From NCBI RefSeq assembly GCF_000756305.1, contig NZ_JRFE01000022.1:275427-314457 (forward strand): a DNA stretch of 39,031 nt. The letters run 5' to 3'. A program made the position numbers and the translations under genes. The DNA comes from Myxosarcina sp. GI1. Its GTDB lineage: Bacteria; Cyanobacteriota; Cyanobacteriia; Cyanobacteriales; Xenococcaceae. This document shows positions 24,811 to 33,285 of the stretch, piece after piece (position 1 is the stretch's first letter; each line of letters starts with the position of its first letter). A model generated the notes under the pieces. It saw only the letters and a program-made list of their open reading frames with translations. It was not told the origin of the DNA and ran no database searches.

Positions 24811-27207
24811 CTATTGCTGCAAAGTAAAGTAAAAGGTACTACCTTTTTCATAGACGGATTTTACCCAGATTTCGCCCCCGTGACGTTCGACAATTTTTTT
24901 GGTAATGGTTAGTCCCGCGCCCGTACCGCCGCCGTATTTATTTTGACCGTGTAGGCGTTTGAAAATACGAAAGATTGTGTCTAGGTGCTTTTCGCGAATA
25001 CCAATACCATTATCTCGAACGTAGAAAATGGTCGGAAGCTCGAATCTATTAGAATATTCTTGCATTTTTTCGCTTACAATAGCATCGTCTTCGTCTAAAT
25101 AGCCAATTTCAATAATTTTTTTAGTGTTTTTGTTATATTTTATACCGTTGCTGATTAAATTGGTAAACAGTTCGCTGACTTGAGTGCGATCGCAATTTAC
25201 TGTGGGTAGAGGACGAGGAATATTAAACTCTACTTGCTTGTCTCTTTTGCTAATTTTAAGTAAATCGAGAACTCCCGCCACTAAAACGTTGAGATTTACA
25301 GAACGAATTTGCAATTCTGTTCTACCCAGGCGGGAATATTGTAGTAAGGAATCGATCAGGTTTTCCATGCGATGAGTCAACCGCATTAAAGTATTCAACT
25401 TGTCTATTCCTTCTTCATCTAAAGTATCGCCGTAGTCTTCAATCAAAAAACTGGAGTAGTTATAAATTCCTCGTAGTGGTTCTTTAAGATCGTGAGAAGC
25501 AATATAGGCAAAGGAATCTAGTTCGGTGTTGCTACGAGCTAATTCTCTATTTACCTGAGACAATTCGTCGGCTTTTCGCAGTATGATACTCACAATAGAG
25601 CTACGCAACTCTAAAGCAGCTTCTATTTCACAAACTTTCCAAGACAAAGACTTCAACTTTACAGTTTCCTGCCACTTAGCAAAAGATTTACGAGGAGATA
25701 GTCGCAAAGTTCCCGTTCGGTCTATTTCGACTGGTTTGTTAGGATTACCAGCCCAGGTGACAGTTTGAAGGACTTCGGGGCGAAACCAGATAATTAAAGT
25801 TTTTTGGACTCTAGAAATTAGTAGCCCCAGTAAACCACTGGCAACTTCTTTAAAACCTTCAGCAGCAGGATAAGCTAAGGCTAAAGAGTTGGTTTCATAA
25901 ATGACTTCATTGCCAAATTGTGTTTCTAACCAGGGAAGCATCGCTGCAATAGCTGCTTCGTTTGGAGTATTGCCAATTAAAATAATCTCTTCACCTAAAA
26001 ATAAGGCTGCACCACTAGCACCAACTAAATTGAGTAAACGATCGTGGTTTGGAGTCAAACCTGTTTTTAAATCGCTGGCATGGGAAATAGTTTCAATAAA
26101 TTGTGACTGAATAGACTTGAGCTTCATCTTATAGTCCAAGTCCTGGTTTTCTTCTTTAGCACTCAATTCAATCGAAACTATTCGTCCGATAAACTCGCAA
26201 ACAGTCCGAATTTCATAGGAAAGTTTTTTTGGTCGATTGTGATGGCAGGCGATTAAACCCCAAAGCTGTTTATTTTTAATCAAAGATACCGACATCGAAG
26301 CGGCTACGCCCATGTTGTTTAGATATTCGGTATGCAAAGGCGACACGCTACGCAATACCGACATACTCATATCTAAAGGTTCATCGGTCAGAGGATTAAA
26401 CTCAGGAATTATGGGTACGGATTCGTAGTTGGCATCGGGAATCGTACGGATAAAATTGAGAGTGTAGAGATATTTTGCCTGTCGGGGAATATCGGTAGTC
26501 GGATAGTATAAACCTAAAAATGGCTCTAGTCCTTCCTCAGCAGCCTCAGCCACTACCGCCCCCGCACCTTCATCATTGAAACGATAGACCATAACCCGAT
26601 CGAATTCCGTTATTTTTTTAACTTCTTCAACGATCGCGTTACATAACTCATCTAAAGTATTGGTATTTTGTATTCTTTCAATCGGTTTTTTGACTAATTT
26701 ATAAAAATTGAAAAAATCGACTTTTTGTCGGGGTTGAGTTGCAGAACTGTCTTCACCGATTCTGACGCACTGAAAACTTTCTTTTGAGTCTGAAGGAATG
26801 GTAGCCGCACTTGGTTCTAATTCGACGATAACTATTTCTCCATTTTGATGGACGATTCCATCAAAAGTTACAGTAGAACCATTGCGATCGAACTCAATTG
26901 GCAAAGGATTGACAAGCTCGAAGGCTTTGGACAAGCAATGCTTGATTTTTTCTACTATTTCTGTTCCTAATAGCTCTTGCAAAGGTTTATCTAATAAACT
27001 TGTAGCCTCTATCCCCAGTATTTGCTTCGTGTTTAAACTAACCTGCAAAATTTTGTATTCTGAAGCCGAAACTGCCAATAAAACCCCGTGTGGCTGAATC
27101 GAACTAGGAATATGAATTGGTTCGCGATCGCAGTTAGTTAAATCGGCAGACTTTATACTAACATCTGTAGTCGCTGCAAGAAATTGAGAACCTGAATCGA
27201 AAGACAT
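24811..27207 (-). CDS. cphB: Bacteriophytochrome histidine kinase (CphB type)
   Basis: The 798-residue protein has PAS (about 20-130), GAF (about 180-345), PHY (about 365-540; tongue motif SPRKSFAKW), HisKA with His572 (YIASHDLKEPLRG) and HATPase_c (DNGIGIREKHLD, GGTGAGLTI). The Cph1-type chromophore Cys is replaced by Leu291 (RSVSPLHTEYLNNMG). Cys26 in NCDREPIHIPSSIQPHG sits exactly where bacteriophytochromes attach biliverdin. Asp239 of the DIP motif (YPTTDIPRQ) is present. It therefore most likely binds biliverdin and senses red/far-red light like CphB of Calothrix. It is paired with the rcpB-type gene downstream. Confidence 0.92.
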   Translation of the reverse strand: MSFDSGSQFLAATTDVSIKSADLTNCDREPIHIPSSIQPHGVLLAVSASEYKILQVSLNTKQILGIEATSLLDKPLQELLGTEIVEKIKHCLSKAFELVNPLPIEFDRNGSTVTFDGIVHQNGEIVIVELEPSAATIPSDSKESFQCVRIGEDSSATQPRQKVDFFNFYKLVKKPIERIQNTNTLDELCNAIVEEVKKITEFDRVMVYRFNDEGAGAVVAEAAEEGLEPFLGLYYPTTDIPRQAKYLYTLNFIRTIPDANYESVPIIPEFNPLTDEPLDMSMSVLRSVSPLHTEYLNNMGVAASMSVSLIKNKQLWGLIACHHNRPKKLSYEIRTVCEFIGRIVSIELSAKEENQDLDYKMKLKSIQSQFIETISHASDLKTGLTPNHDRLLNLVGASGAALFLGEEIILIGNTPNEAAIAAMLPWLETQFGNEVIYETNSLALAYPAAEGFKEVASGLLGLLISRVQKTLIIWFRPEVLQTVTWAGNPNKPVEIDRTGTLRLSPRKSFAKWQETVKLKSLSWKVCEIEAALELRSSIVSIILRKADELSQVNRELARSNTELDSFAYIASHDLKEPLRGIYNYSSFLIEDYGDTLDEEGIDKLNTLMRLTHRMENLIDSLLQYSRLGRTELQIRSVNLNVLVAGVLDLLKISKRDKQVEFNIPRPLPTVNCDRTQVSELFTNLISNGIKYNKNTKKIIEIGYLDEDDAIVSEKMQEYSNRFELPTIFYVRDNGIGIREKHLDTIFRIFKRLHGQNKYGGGTGAGLTITKKIVERHGGEIWVKSVYEKGSTFYFTLQQ

Positions 27208-27253
27208 ATAAAAATTGGGAGTTTTGAGAACGATTTGTCTGACAAATAATTAT

Positions 27254-27568
27254 TTATATTTGTTTATTGTTTAATAGCTTAGTTTTGTGTTCCTCAGATG
27301 TTGGTGGTAAAGTTGAAGTACCAACATTATTAGATTCTATAGATTCACTTTTATCGATTAAAGTAGCAGTTTGTGAAATAGGATCTAAAGTAGAAACATC
27401 CTGCTGTCTAAAAAGATTTATAATTCCCGATTCGTAGTTAGAGGCAAGTGCTAAAAATGCTCCTGCCAAAATATAAATCGGTAAAGGCAAAATAAAATCT
27501 TTAATCCATAGCCCAAATTCGGCTAAAACAAACAAAACACCGACGCAAATCAACCAGAAATTTAACAT
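27254..27568 (-). CDS. Small two-helix membrane protein, function unknown
   Basis: The 104-residue product has two N-terminal hydrophobic helices (FWLICVGVLFVLAEFGL and PLPIYILAGAFLALAS) and a polar, Ser/Thr/Asn-rich cytoplasmic or external tail. I recognise no family. The start lies one base after the stop of the DUF427 gene upstream, so the pair is an operon. The phytochrome gene begins 46 bases further on in the same direction and could be read from the same transcript. Confidence 0.65.
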   Translation of the reverse strand: MLNFWLICVGVLFVLAEFGLWIKDFILPLPIYILAGAFLALASNYESGIINLFRQQDVSTLDPISQTATLIDKSESIESNNVGTSTLPPTSEEHKTKLLNNKQI

Positions 27569-27569
27569 T

Positions 27570-28073
27570 TTACCATCCTCTAGTGCCTACTTCACCCTTA
27601 AAAGGTCCAACTATATCGCTAGTAATCCAGCCGCCATAAAAGTCTCCTGCCTGAGAGCGAACTAATTCTTCATCAACATAGCAAGCATCCATTCTACTAG
27701 GATAAACAGCCACATAGTTTTTAATTGGCGCAAAAGCTTCATTGGGTTGAAGATAATACCAGGCTGCTGAGGTCGCCTGTTTGTCACCGACAATAATCGT
27801 GTAATAGTTAGCGACTCCTTTCCACTCACAAAAAGAACGTTTGGCAGGTACCTGTTGAAAATGTTCTTTTTGTATATCCTCTGGCGGAATATAGTATGTA
27901 GGCGGATGGCTGGTTTCTAAGACACGATAGGCATTGCAACTATCGGCAATAGTTACACCATTGAATATTACTTTAATTCGTTTGGGCGATCGCTCCAAAC
28001 GGGGCGGACGGGGATAATCCCATACAGACTCTTGACCTGGTTGGGGTTCTATACGTTGGGGATAAGCTGCCAT
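27570..28073 (-). CDS. DUF427 domain protein
   Basis: The 167-residue protein matches the DUF427 fold: ESVWDYPRPPRLE, IKVIFNGVTIADS, the core PPTYYIPPEDI, SFCEWKGVANYYTI and a later AWYYLQP. No catalytic function is established for this family, though the pocket is conserved and enzymatic roles have been suggested. It leads a two-gene unit with the small membrane protein. Confidence 0.85.
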   Translation of the reverse strand: MAAYPQRIEPQPGQESVWDYPRPPRLERSPKRIKVIFNGVTIADSCNAYRVLETSHPPTYYIPPEDIQKEHFQQVPAKRSFCEWKGVANYYTIIVGDKQATSAAWYYLQPNEAFAPIKNYVAVYPSRMDACYVDEELVRSQAGDFYGGWITSDIVGPFKGEVGTRGW

Positions 28074-28213
28074 GCTAAAGCTAAAATCTATATTAGTTAA
28101 AGATTTAATTTTAAACCAACTAAATTATTCATTTCCAACGATAGTGCAATCAGCTTGTCTCTCTACCAGATAGAAACCTATTACTTATTACCTATTACCC
28201 TTTTTTACTTCCT

Positions 28214-28248
28214 ACTTTTTACTTTCTACTTTTGACTTTTTACTTTCT
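28214..28248. repeat. Five tandem heptamers behind the proA-like gene
   Basis: ACTTTTT, ACTTTCT, ACTTTTG, ACTTTTT and ACTTTCT follow without gaps and end at the stop codon of the ProA paralogue. On the minus strand they read AAAAGT plus one base, the same family as the repeat at 35282-35316. Confidence 0.7.
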
Positions 28249-29493
28249 CTATCCCTGTACTACCTGTTTGACAGTCGTAAAGGTTTCTAAGCCAATCAAG
28301 CCTTGTCTGGCACCTTTTTGATTGGAAATTCCCAAAAATACGCTTTCGCCATTATTAGGATTGCGATCGAATCTGGGAGAAGCGTTGATATAAACCAAAG
28401 CCGTATCTACACCCTGAACGAATTGTCGGCTTTCCTGATATGACTCGGTAAAGATACAATCGGCATGGTGGCTGCTGTAGCGATCGATCCAAGAAATACT
28501 TTGAGTCAAATTGTCAACGTAGCGAAAAGCAACAGTTCGATTCAAATAAGGTTGTTGCCATTCTAACGGTGAAGCTAGCTTTAAATAGTCGGGAAATTCT
28601 TCTACTAAAGTATTATCTCCTTTGAGTGTGAAACCTTTTTCCTGCAAACTTTTAAATAAAGATTGTATATAAGGAACTTTTTTATCTCGATGGACCAAAA
28701 CTTTTTCAATAGCGTTGACTGCATCGGGTTCGCTGGCATGACTGTCGATAATTGCGTGGCGCAATGACTCCAAACTACCACTTTCAGCCCAGTAGCAGTA
28801 GCAATTACCAATTGCGGTTTTTAAAACGGGTGCGGTAGCTTGTTCTGCAACTTGCTGAATTAGACTAGGACGACCATAGGGAATAATTAAATTTAAATAC
28901 TGGTCTTGAGTAACTAAATCTTGAATTGAAGTTCCAGAATCGGGAAAAATAGCTTCTAAACACCCCAGGGGAAGATTTGTAGATGACAGCGCATTTTGCA
29001 TAATTTGCGCGATCGTATGATTGGTGTTACTGGTAGTGCTACAGCCCCTCAAAATAATGCTGTTGCCAGATTTCAGACACATTCCTGCTGCGATCGCCGC
29101 TAGCTCGGGGAAGGCTTCATAGACAAAAGCAACAGCTCCCAAAGACATTAATTGACAGTATGTTTGAGATGGTTCTAACTGATAGGGAGCATTAATCAAT
29201 TTACGGGTAGGATCTGGCAGTTTTGCTAACTGTTTTAAAGTTTTTACGGCAATTTCCAGCCTTTCTGGCGTTAACTTCAACCAATCGACGATTATTTCTG
29301 GTACCGCCATATCGCGGCTAATTTCCAAATCGATAGTATTAGCTTCTAAAATTTCATCGAAGCTATTATTCAATGCCTTTGCCAGGGTTTCTACTCCCTG
29401 ACGACGCATTAATCCCGAAGTCCAAGCTAATTGTTCTGCGGCTTGTCGCGATCGCTCGACTATAGCTACAATTTTATTTGATGAAGTCTGCAT
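28249..29493 (-). CDS. ProA-like (gamma-glutamyl phosphate reductase) paralogue lacking catalytic Cys
   Basis: The 414-residue product aligns along its length with ProA, the NADPH-dependent reductase of proline synthesis: LGAVAFVYEAFP, CLKSGNSIILRG, SDSHASEPDAVNAIEKVLVH and GARQGLIGLETFTT. In ProA the last-but-one motif is QRPxxCNAxExLLVH with the nucleophile Cys. Here the position is Val259 (EPDAVNAIE), and QR is also lost. The glycine pair after ILRG reads CS. It is unlikely to reduce glutamyl phosphate and may be a regulatory or re-purposed paralogue. It follows the zinc-ribbon membrane gene by ten bases. Confidence 0.85.
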   Translation of the reverse strand: MQTSSNKIVAIVERSRQAAEQLAWTSGLMRRQGVETLAKALNNSFDEILEANTIDLEISRDMAVPEIIVDWLKLTPERLEIAVKTLKQLAKLPDPTRKLINAPYQLEPSQTYCQLMSLGAVAFVYEAFPELAAIAAGMCLKSGNSIILRGCSTTSNTNHTIAQIMQNALSSTNLPLGCLEAIFPDSGTSIQDLVTQDQYLNLIIPYGRPSLIQQVAEQATAPVLKTAIGNCYCYWAESGSLESLRHAIIDSHASEPDAVNAIEKVLVHRDKKVPYIQSLFKSLQEKGFTLKGDNTLVEEFPDYLKLASPLEWQQPYLNRTVAFRYVDNLTQSISWIDRYSSHHADCIFTESYQESRQFVQGVDTALVYINASPRFDRNPNNGESVFLGISNQKGARQGLIGLETFTTVKQVVQG

Positions 29494-29503
29494 CTTTCTT
29501 AAA

Positions 29504-29920
29504 TTAATGCCGATAAATTACCCAAAGCATTATTGTTAGTAGGATTACTGATATTAACAGAACTATTGCCAAAAAAATAATACTCTGAGCCGAAAGCCAA
29601 TGCAACAGAATGGGTAAAATAACCGCAGCCGCTACGGCTAAAAAAATAGTGGTTCCCAAAACTGCCGATAAATAGTTTTGTGACCAACGGCTATAGGCAT
29701 TAGTCCAACGATATCCCGTCCAACGCCAAGCTTTTTTATGATATATCGAGGATAACTGTTCGATTACTTGACCGTTTTCTTTGACAACAAAAATTTGCTG
29801 GCAGCGATCGCACCCTAATGCTTCTGTTAAAACAATCGACTTGAGATTTCCCCGTCGCCTGCAAGGACACGGATAAACACTAGTAAAATCTATTTTTTTG
29901 GTTTTATGATAGGGTCGCAC
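29504..29920 (-). CDS. Zinc-ribbon protein with two membrane helices
   Basis: The 138-residue product has four cysteines arranged as CPCRRRG and CDRC, a probable zinc ribbon at residues 18-40. Two hydrophobic helices follow (LGTTIFLAVAAAVILPILL and IIFLAIVLLISVILLTIML), with a short C-terminal tail. I recognise no named family. Its stop is ten bases before the start of the ProA paralogue, so the two are co-transcribed and may work together. Confidence 0.75.
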   Translation of the reverse strand: MRPYHKTKKIDFTSVYPCPCRRRGNLKSIVLTEALGCDRCQQIFVVKENGQVIEQLSSIYHKKAWRWTGYRWTNAYSRWSQNYLSAVLGTTIFLAVAAAVILPILLHWLSAQSIIFLAIVLLISVILLTIMLWVIYRH

Positions 29921-30086
29921 GCTTAATACAAGTAATATAGGTATAGTATATTTTGACAGCTATCTATAAACATATATTACTATTTATTTTTATTATCCTT
30001 TCAGGATATAAATTACTATGACCAAATCAAAACAATAGCTAATATCTTCGATCGAGAGGGAGCGATAGAAAGCTTTTTATTGTATA

Positions 30087-30160
30087 TCGGGATAGCGGGA
30101 TTTGAACCCACGACCCCCGCTTCCCGAAAGCGGTGCGCTACCAAACTGCGCCACATCCCG
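30087..30160 (-). tRNA. tRNA-Pro (anticodon CGG)
   Basis: The minus strand folds into a cloverleaf: acceptor stem CGGGATG/TATCCCG, D-arm with GCGCAG..GGTAGCGC, anticodon stem CCGCT/AGCGG with loop TTCGGGA giving anticodon CGG, and T-arm GGGTTCAAATCCC. The discriminator base is A and CCA is not encoded. It reads CCG proline codons. Confidence 0.93.
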
Positions 30161-30172
30161 AATCAGATTTAA

Positions 30173-30439
30173 TCATATACCCTTTTGTCGCGATCTTGCA
30201 AATTGTAGATTTGACAAAGGTTTTGGTCGATACAGAAGTAATTCTGAAAATTGGTTAAAGATTGATTCTTTTTTCGCGATTGCATCGCGAATGAGATTGA
30301 TGTATGGAGAATGATGGTTCTTAGCAATAGTAGCAGCAGGATAACCTCCTTCTAAAAGAGCGGTTTCTCCTTCACATAAAATACGAATTGTATCTTCTGT
30401 ATCTCGATCTTGTTGGTTTAGCTCGATCTTCTTTTGAGA
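30173..30439 (-). pseudogene. Possible gene remnant in the 371-bp gap after tRNA-Pro
   Basis: The minus strand is open for 88 codons between a TAG and a TGA and has protein-like content (TEDTIRILCEGETALLEGGY, then AATIAKNHHSPYINLIRDAI), but holds no ATG. I recognise no family. It may be the tail of a decayed gene. The rest of the gap to 30531 shows nothing. Confidence 0.3.
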
Positions 30440-30531
30440 CTAAATTTTTAAACCTTACGATAAAAATAGTTTTTGTTTTTTTGTTTCAGATTTGGTTAAT
30501 TTACATCTATTAATACTAATTTCTTCTGCAT

Positions 30532-30999
30532 CTAACTTAAAGTATATTTGTATTCCGCTTTGAGTAGTTTCAAAATTGTCTGAGATTCATATTTAATAAT
30601 GCCTGGAATTTCATGAAGCTGTTGAAAAAAAGCAAATAGTTGTTCGTGTTCTCCAAAATAGACATCTACAACAATGTTATAGCGTCCTGCTGTAATCGCT
30701 ACAAATCGTACTTCTTCAAACTGAGATAAAGTTTCGGCGACAGTCTCGACGCAAGTATTTTTTACTGTCAACCAGACAATGATAAAGTTAGCGTTTCCCG
30801 TTAGTGCAGGATTGGGCCAAGCCAATATTTTAATAATTTCTGAACTGAGTAGACGCTGCACTCTATAACGGGCAGTCGCTTCGGGTATATCTAAATGTTG
30901 GGCAATTTCGCGAAAAGACATTCTACCGTCAACACGAAGCAAATTGATAATATCTCGATCTAAACGATCTAATTCTAAATTTCTCACTACTAAATTCAA
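30532..30999 (-). CDS. Lrp/AsnC-family transcriptional regulator
   Basis: The 155-residue product has an N-terminal HTH (LDRDIINLLRVDGRMSFREI, then IPEATARYRVQRLLSSE) and a C-terminal RAM ligand-binding domain (VRFVAITAGRYNIVVDVYFG, LHEIPGIIKYES). Such proteins form octamers that respond to amino acids or related metabolites. It is transcribed divergently from the hydrolase/ABC-transporter operon starting at 31161, and a perfect 20-bp inverted repeat lies between them. It probably controls itself and that operon. Confidence 0.9.
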   Translation of the reverse strand: MNLVVRNLELDRLDRDIINLLRVDGRMSFREIAQHLDIPEATARYRVQRLLSSEIIKILAWPNPALTGNANFIIVWLTVKNTCVETVAETLSQFEEVRFVAITAGRYNIVVDVYFGEHEQLFAFFQQLHEIPGIIKYESQTILKLLKAEYKYTLS

Positions 31000-31091
31000 A
31001 TAATCGTAATTAATAAATACATTGTTTCAGATAACCACAATAAAAAATAGCAAAAATAATTTCGTAGTAAAAATCACATAAAACAAATGGA

Positions 31092-31139
31092 GTTTTACTT
31101 AATCTACTTACGAAATAGTGTAAGTAGATTAAGTAAAAC
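31092..31139. promoter_or_regulatory. Perfect 20-bp inverted repeat, probable Lrp/AsnC operator
   Basis: The arms GTTTTACTTAATCTACTTAC (31092-31111) and its exact complement (31120-31139) are separated by 8 bases. Each arm contains two ACTTA boxes 9 bp apart, so four boxes are arranged symmetrically. It lies 22 bases before the GTG start of the hydrolase gene and 92 bases before the divergent regulator. It could alternatively be a transcript hairpin. Confidence 0.65.
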
Positions 31140-31160
31140 GATTTGAAAAGGTGAGCGATC

Positions 31161-32006
31161 GTGACATATAGTTGGATTAAAAATCGGCGTTGTGCTGCTG
31201 TTTTAAGTTTTGATGTAGATGGAGAGTCGGGCATACTGGCAAGCGATCCCAGAATGTCTCAAAGATTATCGGCGATGTCCTGGGGGCGTTATGGACCCAA
31301 AACAGGTGTACCTCGCATCTTAGAGATGTTGAAAAAACAAGAGGTACGAGCAACTTTTTTTGTACCTGGCTATACCGCAGAGTTGTATCCAGATTTGATT
31401 AAAAGAATTAGCGATGAAGGTCATGAAATCGGGGTACATGGTTATTTACATGAAAAAGTATCTGACCTCGATACGATTCAAGAAGAAACCGCACTGATTA
31501 AAACTTGCGACATCTTAGAAAAGATTACCTCACGTAGACCTATTGGCTATCGTTCACCCCTTTGGGATGTCAATCAGCGTACTCCCGAAATTTTGGCGAG
31601 TCATGGAATAGTTTATGATTCTTCCTTAATGGATGATGATGTTCCCTATACCATCTCTACACCAAGAGGAGATTTAGTAGAAATCCCCGTGCATTGGACG
31701 AATGATGATTGGGAACAGTTTGCTTTTCACATGGACCCTCCTATCGGTAGCGGTGTCATTGAGACTTGCGCCAAAGCTTTGCAACTATGGCAGGAAGAAG
31801 TCACAGGAATGCACCACTATGGAGGAGCATTCGTTCTGACGATGCATCCTGAACTAATCGGTAGACCAGCTAGAGTTTTGATGCTAGAAAAATTAATTGA
31901 CTATATGCGATCGCTTGATGGGCTGTGGCTGACTACCTGCGAAGAAATTGCACGTTATCATCAGCAACAAAATTTAGCTAAGACTGAATTAGAAACGGTT
32001 TATTAA
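31161..32006 (+). CDS. CE4/polysaccharide-deacetylase-family hydrolase (imidase/PgdA-like)
   Basis: The start is a GTG at 31161 with AAGGTGA upstream. The 281-residue protein belongs to the NodB/CE4 fold, in the group of HpPgdA, PuuE allantoinase and cyclic imidases. Visible motifs are LSFDVDGES (metal Asp), HEIGVHGYLHEKVS (His pair), IGYRSPLWDVN and a late LTMHPELIGRP. There is no signal peptide, so it acts in the cytoplasm. That argues against a cell-wall substrate and for a small amide or ring compound. It heads the operon with ABC importer and isochorismatase-like amidohydrolase. Substrate assignment is inference. Confidence 0.8.
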   Translation: MTYSWIKNRRCAAVLSFDVDGESGILASDPRMSQRLSAMSWGRYGPKTGVPRILEMLKKQEVRATFFVPGYTAELYPDLIKRISDEGHEIGVHGYLHEKVSDLDTIQEETALIKTCDILEKITSRRPIGYRSPLWDVNQRTPEILASHGIVYDSSLMDDDVPYTISTPRGDLVEIPVHWTNDDWEQFAFHMDPPIGSGVIETCAKALQLWQEEVTGMHHYGGAFVLTMHPELIGRPARVLMLEKLIDYMRSLDGLWLTTCEEIARYHQQQNLAKTELETVY

Positions 32007-32027
32007 ATACGCTTAATGTGAATTAGC

Positions 32028-32071
32028 GGTGAGACCCCGCGGAATTTTCAATCCGCAAGGGAATGCTCACC
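32028..32071. repeat. Nested palindromic hairpin between hydrolase and desaturase genes
   Basis: Outer arms GGTGAG/CTCACC, middle CCC/GGG and inner GCGGA/TCCGC nest within 44 bases. It may be a REP-like element or an mRNA-processing hairpin. No T-run follows, so it is not a normal terminator. The remaining spacer to 32233 shows nothing else. Confidence 0.55.
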
Positions 32072-32233
32072 AAGAAGCTTCGTTGAAAACTTATTAGTTT
32101 GTAGCTATTAGCCTTTTAATCTTTGAAAGATTAACTATTGTAGATCTGGGATTACGTAATTCTTTGTGTTTCAACTTATTTAATTTATTCGTTCATTTTG
32201 ATTCACATCAGACGTTAAATAGAAAAAAGTTCG

Positions 32234-33229
32234 ATGGAAACTAATACTCTAACCACAAAATTCAATCTTGCTTTGCTCAATAGTTTGCTCATCACCTATG
32301 TAGGTGTAGTTTATTTATTGGGTGTGGCTTTATTGTTCCCTCAAAACTGGCTATTGAATGCTATTGGAGTAATTCTAACAATTCATAGTTTGGTGCTTTC
32401 AGCTTACCTAATTCATGAGTTGCTTCACGACAATATTTTTAAGCAGCGCAATCATAATAGCATTTTCGGACGCATTTTGACTCATATCAATGGTGCTTGC
32501 TATGCACCTTATGAAGATGTGGTAGAACATCATATCAACCATCATATCGATCGCGCTGATTTAGTACCTTTTGATATTGCCCAATTCTTTAACGATCTAC
32601 CTAAGCCAATTCGCTATTTATTTGTAGCTTTAGAGTGGGCATACTTTCCTGTATTTGCATTTATTATGCGTTGGCGGTTGATAATTGCACCGTTTAAGAA
32701 TCATCAGAAACGACATTTACGGGGACGAACTCTGGCAATTCTGGCGTATCGAGGCAGTTTAGCTGTAATTGTGGCTTTCATTTCTGTAAAAGCTCTGTTA
32801 CTTTATTTTTTGGCATACATCTGTTTTATTAACTTGGTTCGTTTGGCTGATGCTTTTCACCACACTTATGAATACGCGATCGCAGGAGAAGAAATTAATA
32901 GGCGCGATCGTCTTTACGAACAGGCAAATACTTACTCTAACTTTGTTTCTCAGAAATATCCATGGTTGAACTTGCTTTACCTCAACTTTGGCTACCACAA
33001 TGCCCATCATCACGACATGCGCTGTCCCTGGTATCGCCTGCCAGAATTACATCAGAGTCTTTATGGCGACGAGGCAAAAAATCTCTTACCTTTACCTCAG
33101 CTTATCAGTAACTACCATCGCTTTCGGATCGCTCGTTTGTTTGGCGGACAGGGTGATGTAGATGCAGAAAATAGGGAAACTGAAGCTTTTACTGGTGGAA
33201 TTGGCGTCTCTTTATTAACTCCTCCGTAA
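32234..33229 (+). CDS. Membrane fatty-acid-desaturase-family protein
   Basis: The 331-residue protein has four to five membrane helices and the three histidine clusters of the desaturase/hydroxylase superfamily: HELLHD (about 62-67), EHHINHH (about 98-104) and HNAHHHD (about 256-262). An additional FHHTYEY lies near 214. These bind a di-iron centre that desaturates or hydroxylates with O2. In a transport/hydrolysis operon it could hydroxylate an imported compound instead of a lipid. That is a guess; the family is certain. Confidence 0.88.
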   Translation: METNTLTTKFNLALLNSLLITYVGVVYLLGVALLFPQNWLLNAIGVILTIHSLVLSAYLIHELLHDNIFKQRNHNSIFGRILTHINGACYAPYEDVVEHHINHHIDRADLVPFDIAQFFNDLPKPIRYLFVALEWAYFPVFAFIMRWRLIIAPFKNHQKRHLRGRTLAILAYRGSLAVIVAFISVKALLLYFLAYICFINLVRLADAFHHTYEYAIAGEEINRRDRLYEQANTYSNFVSQKYPWLNLLYLNFGYHNAHHHDMRCPWYRLPELHQSLYGDEAKNLLPLPQLISNYHRFRIARLFGGQGDVDAENRETEAFTGGIGVSLLTPP

Positions 33230-33285
33230 ACATTGATTATCGAACATTAAACATTTAACAACTAATGACTAAAAACTAATAACCA

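Noticed and set aside
28214-28248. Tandem repeat as a CRISPR array
   Set aside because: Units are 7 bases with no spacers, and no cas genes are in the window.
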